Assembly (NCBI GenBank): GCA_029213105.1
Contig: JARGNS010000003.1
Coordinates: 1,365 to 22,533, forward strand
Reading direction: 5' to 3'
From: Planctomycetota bacterium
GTDB taxonomy: Bacteria > Planctomycetota > PLA2 > JAEUHO01
Length of the DNA: 21,169 bases
Shown: one piece after another, positions 7,561-15,300 of the stretch
Numbering within the stretch: the first letter of the stretch is position 1
Layout of the letters: every line of letters starts with the position of its first letter
Program-made: the position numbers and the translations under genes
The notes under the pieces: model-generated
Told to the model about the DNA's origin: nothing
Seen by the model: only the letters and a program-made list of their open reading frames with translations
Database searches by the model: none

Positions 7561-9963
7561 ATGCGCGTCCGTGCCCCCCTCGCCTTGCTTGTGCTCCCCT
7601 GCCTGCTGATGGGGGGATCCCTCGCCCGCGCGGCCGACGACGAGGCCAAGGCGCCGCCGGCGCAAGCCAAGCCGACGCCGGCGGATCCGTCGATCCTCAC
7701 CTTCAAGGACGTCTTCGGGGGGGGGCGGAAGTTCACGAAGCCGATTCCCGGCTGGTCGTGGCGACCCGGTCACAAGCAGCTCGTGCGCCTCGACGTGCGC
7801 AAGCCCAAGCCGACGAAGCAGAAGCCGACGAAGGGCGCCGCGGGCAAGGGGAAGAAGAAGGGCGCGGCTGCGCGACCGATCGTGAAGTCCGTCCTCGTGA
7901 CGATGGATCCCGAGACGGGGGCGCAGGAGGATCTCTTCGATCTCTCCACGCTGGAGCCCCTCGTGCCCGCGATGGAGAGGGGCGAGGACGGCAAGCCGCG
8001 CAAGAAGAAGGTGCGCGCCATGCGTGCGGTCGGTCGCGCGGGAGCGCGGCGCTTCACCTGGAGCAAGGACGGCAGGCAGCTCTGCGTCGTCGTGCGCGGC
8101 GATCTCGTCTGGGTGGACCTCGCGGCTGGCACGACACGCCGGCTCACGCACACCCGGGTCCCGATGGCCGACCTCAACATCGCGCCGGACGGCAAGCACG
8201 TCAGCTTCTCGCGCAGCAACGAGCTGTGGGTGGTCTCGACGGGGGGGGGCGCCCCGCGCCAGCTCACGACCGGGGCCAGCGACACGCTGCTCAACGGCAC
8301 GCTCGATTGGGTCTACCCGGAGGAGCTCGGCTTCCGGACGGCGGCCTGGTGGTCGCCGGACGGCAAACACATCGCCTACCTCCAGATGGACCAGAGTGAG
8401 GTGCCGACGCATCGCCTGCCGAGCCTGCTCGGAGTTCGCGGGGAGGGGCGCCTCATGCGCTACCCCCGCGCCGGCGACCCCAACCCCAAGGTGCGAGTCG
8501 GGGTGGTGCCTGTGGGGGGGGGCGAGCCGCGCTGGGTCGCCAAGGCGCCGTCCTTGCACGTGCTCCTGCGCCTTGACCTGGTCGTGGGCGTCCGGTGGCC
8601 GCAATCCACCGAGGCGGGGGGGCTCGAGGCCGCTCTCCCCGTCGTGACGCTCGCCAACCGCACGCAGACCCGCCATGTCGAGCGCGGGGGGGCACATGGC
8701 GAGGCGAAGGCGCTCCGCGGCTGGCTCCTGGCACCCCGCGGGCGCGACGTCGCGCCGGCCGTGCGCATCCGGCGCTGGCAGCCGGATGCCGTGCGCTGGC
8801 AACGTGTGGACATGCGTCCGGGCCTGCCGTTGGCCGAGCGTTTCGTCGACCTCACGCCGCCGCGGGTCGACGCCTCGGCCGTGCTGCACTACGACGTCTC
8901 GACGGGGCGCTGCATCTACCAGGGCATCCCGCATGGATCCCACACCCAAGGTCTGTTCCTCGGCGGCCCCGGCGTGGAGAAGCTCGTACGTGCCCCGTTC
9001 GCGCGGGACCCGTTCCTCTGGACCTCCGCGTCCCTGGATGAGAGCGGTACCTACGCGCTGGTCACGACCCAGAATGCCACCACGCCCGCACGGACCGTGC
9101 TCGCACGCGTACGGGATGGCGAGCCCATCCGCGAGATCGGGGAGGCGCGCGCGAAGGCGCTGGACGACCTCGAGCTCGCCGTGCCCGAGTACGGGCAGAT
9201 CCCGGTGCCGGGCGGCAAGGAGGGGCAGCCTCTGGGCCATATCCGCTGGCGCCTCTGGAAGCCGAAGGACTTCGACCCGTCCAAGCGCTACGGATTGATC
9301 GTCAATACCTACGGAGGCCCGGGCTCGCGCATGGTGCGCAACACCTACGGGCGCGGGCCCCTCGCCGCGACGTTCTTCGCCCAGCGGGGCTTCCTGGTGC
9401 TGCAGGCCGACGGTCGGGGTACCTCCGGGCAGGGGGGGGACTGGCTGCACAGCGTCTACGGCAAGCTCGGCGTGCTCGAGATCGACGATCAGGCCACGGC
9501 CGTGCAGCACATCCTGAAGCGTGGCTACGTCGATCCGGAGCGGGTGGGCATCTGGGGTTGGAGCTACGGCGGAACGATGGCCTGCAACGCCCTGACGAGG
9601 CGTGGTGACGTGTTCAAGGCCGGCGTGGCGGTGGCGTCGGTGACGGATTGGCGCCTGTACGACTCCATCTACACCGAGCGCTACATGGGCCTGCCGAAGG
9701 ACAACCCCGAGGGCTACAAGCAGTCCTCGGCCATCACGCACGCGAAGACGATGACGGGCCAGCTCCTGCTGATGCACGGGCTGGGCGACGACAACGTGCA
9801 CGCCCAGAACACGGTGCGGCTGGTCGAGGCCTTCATCCAGGCGAAGAAGACCAACTACGACGTCGTGCTGTACCCGAAGCGCGGCCACGGCATCGGCGGC
9901 GCGAGCCACGACGTGTTCAAGCGGCTCGTCGACTGGTTCGATCGCCATATCGGCGCGCGCTAG
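7561..9963 (+). CDS. Secreted dipeptidyl-peptidase IV-type serine peptidase (S9)
   Basis: An 800-residue exported peptidase of family S9, expected to remove dipeptides from peptide N-termini outside the cytoplasm. Residues 1-24 are a signal peptide (LALLVLPCLLMGGSLARA). Residues about 60-560 form the beta-propeller, with WSKDG, APDGKHVSFSR and WSPDGKHIAYLQ blades. The paired glutamates of the DPP-IV type (WVYPEELGFR, Glu254-Glu255), which bind the substrate amino terminus, are present. The C-terminal alpha/beta-hydrolase has GWSYGG (Ser668), GLGDDNVH (Asp743) and KRGHGIGG (His776), so the triad is complete. The propeller between about residues 325 and 470 is divergent, and I could not match it blade by blade. 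The frame stays open and third positions stay GC-rich, so this is probably real. The coding strand carries six G-runs of 7-9 bases. A Lys/Pro-rich insert lies near residues 80-105. Confidence 0.9.
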   Translation: MRVRAPLALLVLPCLLMGGSLARAADDEAKAPPAQAKPTPADPSILTFKDVFGGGRKFTKPIPGWSWRPGHKQLVRLDVRKPKPTKQKPTKGAAGKGKKKGAAARPIVKSVLVTMDPETGAQEDLFDLSTLEPLVPAMERGEDGKPRKKKVRAMRAVGRAGARRFTWSKDGRQLCVVVRGDLVWVDLAAGTTRRLTHTRVPMADLNIAPDGKHVSFSRSNELWVVSTGGGAPRQLTTGASDTLLNGTLDWVYPEELGFRTAAWWSPDGKHIAYLQMDQSEVPTHRLPSLLGVRGEGRLMRYPRAGDPNPKVRVGVVPVGGGEPRWVAKAPSLHVLLRLDLVVGVRWPQSTEAGGLEAALPVVTLANRTQTRHVERGGAHGEAKALRGWLLAPRGRDVAPAVRIRRWQPDAVRWQRVDMRPGLPLAERFVDLTPPRVDASAVLHYDVSTGRCIYQGIPHGSHTQGLFLGGPGVEKLVRAPFARDPFLWTSASLDESGTYALVTTQNATTPARTVLARVRDGEPIREIGEARAKALDDLELAVPEYGQIPVPGGKEGQPLGHIRWRLWKPKDFDPSKRYGLIVNTYGGPGSRMVRNTYGRGPLAATFFAQRGFLVLQADGRGTSGQGGDWLHSVYGKLGVLEIDDQATAVQHILKRGYVDPERVGIWGWSYGGTMACNALTRRGDVFKAGVAVASVTDWRLYDSIYTERYMGLPKDNPEGYKQSSAITHAKTMTGQLLLMHGLGDDNVHAQNTVRLVEAFIQAKKTNYDVVLYPKRGHGIGGASHDVFKRLVDWFDRHIGAR

Positions 9964-10032
9964 GGGCGGAGCATGTCTGCGCTCGAGCCAAAAACGAACG
10001 AAGCCCGTCGTCGCGTGCGGACGTGCGTCTCC

Positions 10033-10080
10033 GTAGGGGCGCTCCAGCGAAGCCCGCAGGGCGAGCGTGTGTGCGCCCGC
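10033..10080 (+). repeat. REP-like GTAG hairpin repeat, copy 1
   Basis: Read on the plus strand it starts GTAGGGGCGCTCCAG and ends AGCGTGTGTGCGCCCGC. The outer arms GGGCGC and GCGCCC pair. The inner arms GCCC and GGGC pair around a three-base centre (TGC on the opposite strand, GCA on this strand). Copies 2 and 3 share both ends but are inverted. GTAG at one foot followed by an imperfect palindrome is the hallmark of REP sequences moved by RAYT (TnpA-REP) proteins. No such gene is in this window. Confidence 0.7.
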
Positions 10081-10122
10081 GAGTGACCGGGGGCGTGCGC
10101 ATGGCGGGAGTACAGCCCCACA

Positions 10123-10160
10123 CGGAAGAAGCCCGCGGCATGGGCCGAGGGCTTCTTCCG
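10123..10160 (+). terminator. Strong hairpin terminator after peptidase gene
   Basis: CGGAAGAAGCCC pairs perfectly with GGGCTTCTTCCG (12 bp). Inside, after one mismatch, CGGC and GCCG add 4 bp around an ATGG loop. TTT follows the stem on the plus strand. It lies about 160 bases after the peptidase stop codon and between REP-like copies 1 and 2. Confidence 0.65.
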
Positions 10161-10167
10161 TTTGGGC

Positions 10168-10188
10168 CCCCCACACAGCAGGTGGGGG
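10168..10188. terminator. Secondary hairpin
   Basis: CCCCCAC, loop ACAGCAG, GTGGGGG: a perfect 7-bp stem 7 bases beyond the stronger hairpin. It may reinforce termination in either direction. Confidence 0.4.
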
Positions 10189-10214
10189 AAGGCGACCGCA
10201 CGAATGGGCGCGCC

Positions 10215-10255
10215 GGGCGGACACACGCTTGCTGCGCTCGCTGGACCGCCCCTAC
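10215..10255 (-). repeat. REP-like GTAG hairpin repeat, copy 2
   Basis: Inverted relative to copy 1: on the plus strand it begins GGGCGGACACACGCT and ends CTGGACCGCCCCTAC, so GTAG is at its foot on the minus strand. Outer arms are GGGCGG and CCGCCC. The centre is the shortest of the three copies, GC-TGC-GC. With copy 1 it bounds a 223-base inverted unit whose GTAG ends face outward. Confidence 0.7.
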
Positions 10256-10280
10256 AGGACCGCCCCGGCAGGGCGGTCCT
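10256..10280. terminator. 10-bp stem hairpin abutting REP-like copy 2
   Basis: AGGACCGCCC, loop CGGCA, AGGACCGCCC's exact complement GGGCGGTCCT. The left arm repeats GGACCGCCC already present in REP-like copy 2 (10242-10250), so the right arm can pair with either. It lies 24 bases downstream of the rpsD stop codon on the minus strand. Confidence 0.55.
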
Positions 10281-10284
10281 TCCC

Positions 10285-10307
10285 GTAACGAGCCGAAGGC
10301 TCGTTAC
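10285..10307 (-). terminator. Hairpin overlapping the rpsD stop codon
   Basis: GTAACGAGCC, a three-base loop (UUC on the rpsD strand), GGCTCGTTAC: a perfect 10-bp stem that contains the TAA stop codon of rpsD (10304-10306). It is likely a terminator or 3'-end stabiliser, although no U-tract follows. Confidence 0.55.
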
Positions 10308-10909
10308 TTCATGAACTCGACGACGGCCAGCATGCTGGTCTCGAAGGGGCGGAAGATCTCGTCCGGCTCGGGCAGACGGTCGACCTTGCACTTCAGACCC
10401 TCGACGGTCATCCACGCGGGGACGATGGTGCCGGCGTCCACCGAGTCGACCATCGCCTGGACGGCCTTCTCGCTCTTGCCGCGCACGCCGACCGAGTCGC
10501 CGGCCTTGATCATGTAGCTCGGGCGGTCGACCTTCTTGCCGTTCACGGTGATGTGGCCGTGGACGACGGTCTGGCGGGCCTGCCAGATCGTGCGGCAGAA
10601 GCCGGCGCGGCGCACGACGTTGTCGAGGCGGCGCTCGAGCAGCTCGTTGAGCTTGTCACCCGTGTTGCCACGGACACGCTTTGCTTCCTTCATGTAGCGA
10701 CGGAACTGCTTGTCCGACACGTGATAGAAGAAGGCGAGCTTCTGCTTCTCGCGCAGGCGCTCACCGTAGATGGTGAGCTTGCGGCGGCGGCTGAAGCCGT
10801 GCACGCCGGGGCCGCGATCGAGGTCGGCCTTGTGGTGCTTCGAGGTGTCGCTGATGGGCGCGCGAACGCGCTTGCTCTTCTTGACCTTCGGTCCGGTGTA
10901 ACCACCCAT
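10304..10909 (-). CDS. rpsD: Small ribosomal subunit protein uS4
   Basis: A primary 16S rRNA-binding protein of the 30S subunit. The 201-residue length is normal. The opening MGGYTGPK matches the bacterial S4 N-terminus. HGFSRRRKLTIYGERLREKQKL and VSDKQFRRYMKEA are family blocks. The S4 RNA-binding domain (ERRLDNVVRRAGF to MIKAGDSVGV) covers about residues 92-142. The N-terminal zinc-binding cysteines of the C+ form are absent, so this is a C-minus paralogue type. The ATG at 10909 has GGAG 9 bases upstream. The open frame continues 47 codons further upstream, but that part is leader, not S4. The usual neighbours rpsM, rpsK, rpoA and rplQ are absent: the gene stands alone here between a peptidase and a cytochrome c assembly operon. 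Confidence 0.97.
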   Translation of the reverse strand: MGGYTGPKVKKSKRVRAPISDTSKHHKADLDRGPGVHGFSRRRKLTIYGERLREKQKLAFFYHVSDKQFRRYMKEAKRVRGNTGDKLNELLERRLDNVVRRAGFCRTIWQARQTVVHGHITVNGKKVDRPSYMIKAGDSVGVRGKSEKAVQAMVDSVDAGTIVPAWMTVEGLKCKVDRLPEPDEIFRPFETSMLAVVEFMK

Positions 10910-11195
10910 GGGTCGGCTCTCCAAACGACTGGATCCCTCCAGGGGCGACGCCGGGGCGAGGCCCTGCGGGCCAGCCGACGCCGGCTTCGGATACGTGCAC
11001 CCGAAGCACCAGCGAGCCAGGGAAGGTACCGGAAGGCCGCTTGCAGGCAAGTCAGGCCCGGATCGCTTCGGAAACAGGCCGACAGAGCGAGGAATGGGCC
11101 CGGCAGGGGTCGCGTTCTTCTCGCCGCCCCCCGTTGCCGGCGCGAAGATCCCCTAGCCCCCCCGGCCCCGCCCCGCTCTGCCCCAGGAGCCGCCC
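10910..11195. promoter_or_regulatory. Divergent rpsD / lipoprotein upstream region with hairpins
   Basis: This 286-base region must hold the promoters of rpsD (minus) and the lipoprotein gene (plus). No convincing -35/-10 pair was found. On the rpsD side it contains GGCCC-TGC-GGGCC (10960-10972) and GCTTCGG, a ten-base loop, CCGAAGC (10984-11007). It also contains a direct 9-base repeat CGACGCCGG at 10946 and 10976. The two hairpins could belong to an rpsD leader. AGGAG at 11185-11189 serves the lipoprotein ATG at 11196. Confidence 0.45.
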
Positions 11196-12353
11196 ATGCG
11201 CTGTTCGCGTTCGATTCTCCTTGTCGGCCTGCTCCCCGCCCTCCTCCTGGGCTGTGGGGACGGCGGTGAGACCCATCCGATCACCGATGTCCGCACCCGC
11301 GAGACCGTGCGCCGCGCGGTTCCCGAGGGGATGTCGGCCGCCGAGCGCTACGGCTACCGGCGTCGCGGCGACGGGGCTCCGGCCGGCCATGGCGGCCAGG
11401 CCCGCCAGACCTTCGGCTGGACGACGCCGGCCGGCTGGTCCGAGCAGACGCCGGCCGAGGGCAGCATCCGCAAGGGCAGCTGGACGATCGACGGCGTGCC
11501 GGACACGGACTGCTCGCTGGTGGCACTGGGCGGCTCCGGCGGCGGACTCAAGGCCAACGTCAATCGCTGGCGCGGTGAGATGGGGCTCGACCCCGTCGAC
11601 GACGCGGCGATCGCGGCGCTGCCGCGGCGCTTGCTGCTCGGCCGCGAGGCGGCCTCCATCAACTTGACCGGCACCTTCAGCGGCGGCCGCTCCGGCCGCG
11701 GCCCGCTCGAGAACGCGCGCATGCTCGGCATCGTGCTCTCGCTGCCGCAGGCCACGCTGTTCCTCAAGCTCACGGGCCCGGCCGCTGCGATCGAGGCCCA
11801 GCAGGGCGCCTTCGAGGCGCTGGGCGACTCGATCACCTTCGGGGCACCGAGCACCGCGGGGCCGGCGAAGGGCGCGGCACCCAAGGCCGGCGCACCCAAT
11901 GCCGGCGCACCCAAGGGTGCTGAGTTCGCTTGGGACGCGCCGGAAGGCTGGGAGCAGCAGCCCGCCAAGATGATGCGCGTCGTCACCTTCGTGCCTGCCG
12001 ACGCGCCCACGGCCTGGTGCTACGTCAGCCGCCTGGGCGGCACGGCCGGTGGCCTCGCCATGAACGTCAACCGCTGGCGCGGCGAGATGGGTCACCGTGA
12101 GCCGCTCGACGATGCCGGCGTGGCCGCGCTCGAGACGATCGAGATGCTGGGGTCCAAGGGGACCCTGCTGGATCTCGAAGGCGACTTCGCGGGCACGGGT
12201 GGACCGCCCCAGAAGGCGGTGCGCATGCTCGGCGTGGTCTGCAGCCGCGCGAGCGACACCATCTTCGTGAAGATGGTCGGGCCGCCCGACGCCATCGCGA
12301 AGCACCGAGCCGCATTCCTTGCACTCTGCACCTCGCTGCGGGAGGCCCGATGA
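11196..12353 (+). CDS. Lipoprotein with tandem duplicated domain, coupled to ccsBA
   Basis: Residues 1-20 form a lipoprotein signal (hydrophobic run ending LLLGC), so Cys20 is the lipid-anchored first residue of the mature protein. Two copies of one ~140-residue domain follow, at about 73-215 and 244-383. Both contain the identical decapeptide NVNRWRGEMG (121-130 and 290-299), after a GG-rich turn. Both open with F-x-W-x-x-P-x-GW. Both also have LDDA-like and MLG(I/V)V strands and end in F-x-AL-x-x-S. An Ala/Gly/Pro/Lys linker (about 218-242) joins them. The family has no function I can name. Its TGA overlaps the ATG of the ResB-CcsA gene by four bases (ATGA), so the two are translationally coupled and a role in cytochrome c assembly or haem supply is inferred. 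AGGAG lies 6 bases before the start. Confidence 0.8.
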   Translation: MRCSRSILLVGLLPALLLGCGDGGETHPITDVRTRETVRRAVPEGMSAAERYGYRRRGDGAPAGHGGQARQTFGWTTPAGWSEQTPAEGSIRKGSWTIDGVPDTDCSLVALGGSGGGLKANVNRWRGEMGLDPVDDAAIAALPRRLLLGREAASINLTGTFSGGRSGRGPLENARMLGIVLSLPQATLFLKLTGPAAAIEAQQGAFEALGDSITFGAPSTAGPAKGAAPKAGAPNAGAPKGAEFAWDAPEGWEQQPAKMMRVVTFVPADAPTAWCYVSRLGGTAGGLAMNVNRWRGEMGHREPLDDAGVAALETIEMLGSKGTLLDLEGDFAGTGGPPQKAVRMLGVVCSRASDTIFVKMVGPPDAIAKHRAAFLALCTSLREAR

Positions 12354-15300
12354 GCACGTCGAAGCCCATGACCTTCTCGCGCGTCCTGGATGCCGTCGGC
12401 TCCATGAAGGTCGCGACGTGGCTCTTCATCCTTCTGGGCATCCTCACCTTCGCGGGGACGCTCGAGCAGGCGAACATGAGCCTCTACGAAGTGCAGATCA
12501 AGTACTTCGAGTCGCTCGTGCTCGTCTGGTGGGCGGGCGGCGTCGTGCCGGTGCCGCTCTTCGGCGGGTACCTGTTGCTGAGTGTCCTCTTCGTGAACCT
12601 GCTCGTCGGTGGCGTGATCCGCATCCGCAAGCGCAAGGCCACCATCGGCATCATCATCGCCCACGTGGGCATCCTCTCGCTCCTGGCCGGCTCGTTCGTC
12701 GAGCATCAATGGTCGAGCAAGGGGCAGATGACGTTGTTCCTCAACGAGACCTCGGACGAGTTCCAGAGCGTGCACGAGTGGGAGGTGGTCGTGGTGGCCC
12801 CCGCCGGGGACGGCGAGCGCGAGTTCGTGATCCCCTGGGAGTCCTTCAAGGATCTCGATGCGGGCGAGCGCGTCACGTGGACGCACGCCGATCTGCCCTT
12901 CGACGTGGTGATCTCCGACATGGCGCGCAACGCCCAGCCCCAGCCGGCCAAGCCGGGCGACAGCCACGCCATCGAGGGCTTCGTGCTCGCGCGCCTGAAG
13001 CCGGTGAGCATCGGCAACCGCGTGAACGTGCCGGGCGTGATCGTGACCCTGCACCCGGAGGACGCCGGGAAGGCGACGCGCTCGATCCTCTGGGGGCTGC
13101 AGGAGTACCCGTGGAACCCCACGGTGGGGGAGACCCGCTACCTGGTCGATCTGCGCCGTCGGACGTGGCCGATGCCGTTCTCCGTGCGCCTCGACAAGTT
13201 CGAGCACGAGAAGTACGCGGGCACGACGATGGCCAAGCGCTACTCCAGCTTCGTGACGAAGATCGACGGCGGCTCCCAGGAGCCCATCCACATCACCATG
13301 AACGAGCCCATGCGCTGGCGTGGATACACGCTGTACCAGTCCGACTACGGCCCGAAGCCGAACGATCCGCCGGGGACGCCGGCGTACTCGACCCTGTCGG
13401 TGGTCAAGAACCCCAGCGACAAGTGGCCCGAGTGGATGCTCTACTTCCTCATCATTCCCGGCATGGCGCTGCAGTTCGCCATGAAGTTCGTCAAGTGGAT
13501 CGGGGCCGAGACGAAGCGCAACCAGCGCAAGCGGGCCGCCGGTGCCCTCGTGCTGTTGGCCGCGCTGGGCCTCACGGGTTGCGATCAGACCGTCGGCAAG
13601 CACTCGGGTTGGTCCGAGGAGGCCCAGAAGTCCGTGGCGAGTGTCCCCGTGCAGTCGGAGGGGCGCGTGAAGCCGCTGCACACCTGGGCGGCGTTCGGCC
13701 TGCTCGGCATGAACCACAAGCGCAGCTGCCTCGACGCGAACGGGGAGAAGCTGAAGCCGACCGAGTGGTTCCTCGACGTGGCGTTCCGTCAGGAACGCGC
13801 CAAGACCCACGCCTGCTTCGCGGTGCAGACGAGTGCGACGCTCGAGGCCGTCGGGGCCGGTGCCGCGATCGCCAAGAAGAAGAAGCGTGACCGCTACAGC
13901 TACAACGAGTTCGTGACCGCGGACGTCCGTGCACGCCTTGCGCAGCTCTACGAGCAGTTCCGCGAGATCGACCCCAAGGATCGTGCGCCGGTCCAGGCCG
14001 GTGTCGTGGACCTGAACAACAGCGTGGCCCTCTTCGAGGGCATGGCGGACTTGTTCAGCTGGGCCCGCACCGACTTCCCGCTCGAGGATGCGTCCCTCGC
14101 ACCGCTCTTCGGCGGCAAGACGGCCGTACGCTTCACGGAGATCCTCGAGAAGTCTCCCGAGCTCATCCAGCGCGCACGCGCGGGCATGGGCAGCGCCGAG
14201 GACGGCTCGGACGCGAGCGAAGAGGCCACGGCGATCGGCAACCTGCTCATGGAGGCGTTCTCCAAGGTCGACCGCGGCTTGCGCGTGGGCCTCCTGCCGC
14301 CGACCGGCAAGGCCACGATGGACGGCGCCACATGGTTGACGCTGCGTGATGTGTCGGGCTTTGCCCTGCTGCGTGGCGTGATCGAGCCGGACCATCTCGC
14401 GGCCCTGCGCGCGATGGAGACCATGGCGCGCGCCAGCGACGACGAGGCGGCTTTCACGCAAGGGGCTGCCGAGTGGCAGAGCCTGACGGCGAAGCTCGCA
14501 GAGGCGCGTGGCGAGTACCGCGAGGTCGAGCGCGAGATCGGGTTCTATGCCTCTGCGCCCTTCGACGGCGCCATGGGCATGTACGGCCTCGCGCTCATCC
14601 TGGCGATCGTGATGATGTTCGCGGCCCGACTCCGCTGGATGCCGCATGTCGTCATGGGCGTGACGATCATCGCGCTCGCGTACCACACCTACGGCATCGT
14701 GCTGCGCTGCCTCATCCGGGGTCGTCCGCCGGTGAGCACGCTCTACGAGACGATCATCTTCATCGGTGCGAGTGGTGTGGTGGCCTTGCTGGCGACGGAG
14801 TTGCTGACGCGCCGTCGCGTGGCACTGGCGCTGGCACCGCTGCTCGGCCTCGGCCTCGTGTTGCTGGCGGGGCGCTACGAGGTGCTCAAGGGCACCGACA
14901 CGATGCCCCAGCTGGTGGCCGTCCTCGACACCAACTACTGGCTCACGATCCACGTGATCTGCATCAGCATCGGCTACATGGCCGGACTCGCGGCCTCGCT
15001 TCTCGCGCACGTGTACGTCTTCGGGAAGCTGTTCCGGGGCGACGCGCTCAGCGGGGAGTGGTATCGGGCCATCGTGAAGATGGTCTACGGCATGCTCTGC
15101 GTGGCCCTGCTCACCTCGTTGGTCGGCACGATCCTCGGTGGCGTCTGGGCCAACGACTCGTGGGGCCGCTTCTGGGGCTGGGATCCGAAGGAGAACGGGG
15201 CCCTGCTCATCTGCCTCGCGCAGCTCGCGATCCTGCATGCGCGCATGGCCGGGATGATCAAGGCGCTGGGCATCTGCCTCGCGACCATCTTCCAGGGCAT

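Larger units (their letters stand above)
9964..10303. other. 340-base non-coding region of nested hairpins
   Basis: No credible gene lies between the convergent peptidase and rpsD genes. The stretch holds two REP-like repeats in inverted orientation (10033-10080 and 10215-10255), a 12-bp terminator hairpin between them (10123-10160), a second small hairpin (10168-10188), and two further hairpins at the rpsD end (10256-10280 and 10285-10307). Confidence 0.85.

Noticed and set aside
8513..8700. A frameshift in the peptidase gene around the G-runs
   Set aside because: Other frames give no peptidase-like sequence there. The main frame keeps LANRTQTRH and HGEAKAL, which resemble the expected blade, and keeps GC-rich third positions. 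Left as a question about divergence only.
7507..10224. A 905-codon minus-strand open frame opposite the peptidase gene
   Set aside because: Low-complexity His/Arg/Ala composition with no motif. The plus strand has a complete S9 peptidase. Same GC artefact.
10910..11050. 47-codon N-terminal extension of rpsD
   Set aside because: The sequence before MGGYTGPK is unlike any S4, and GGAG sits correctly before the inner ATG at 10909.
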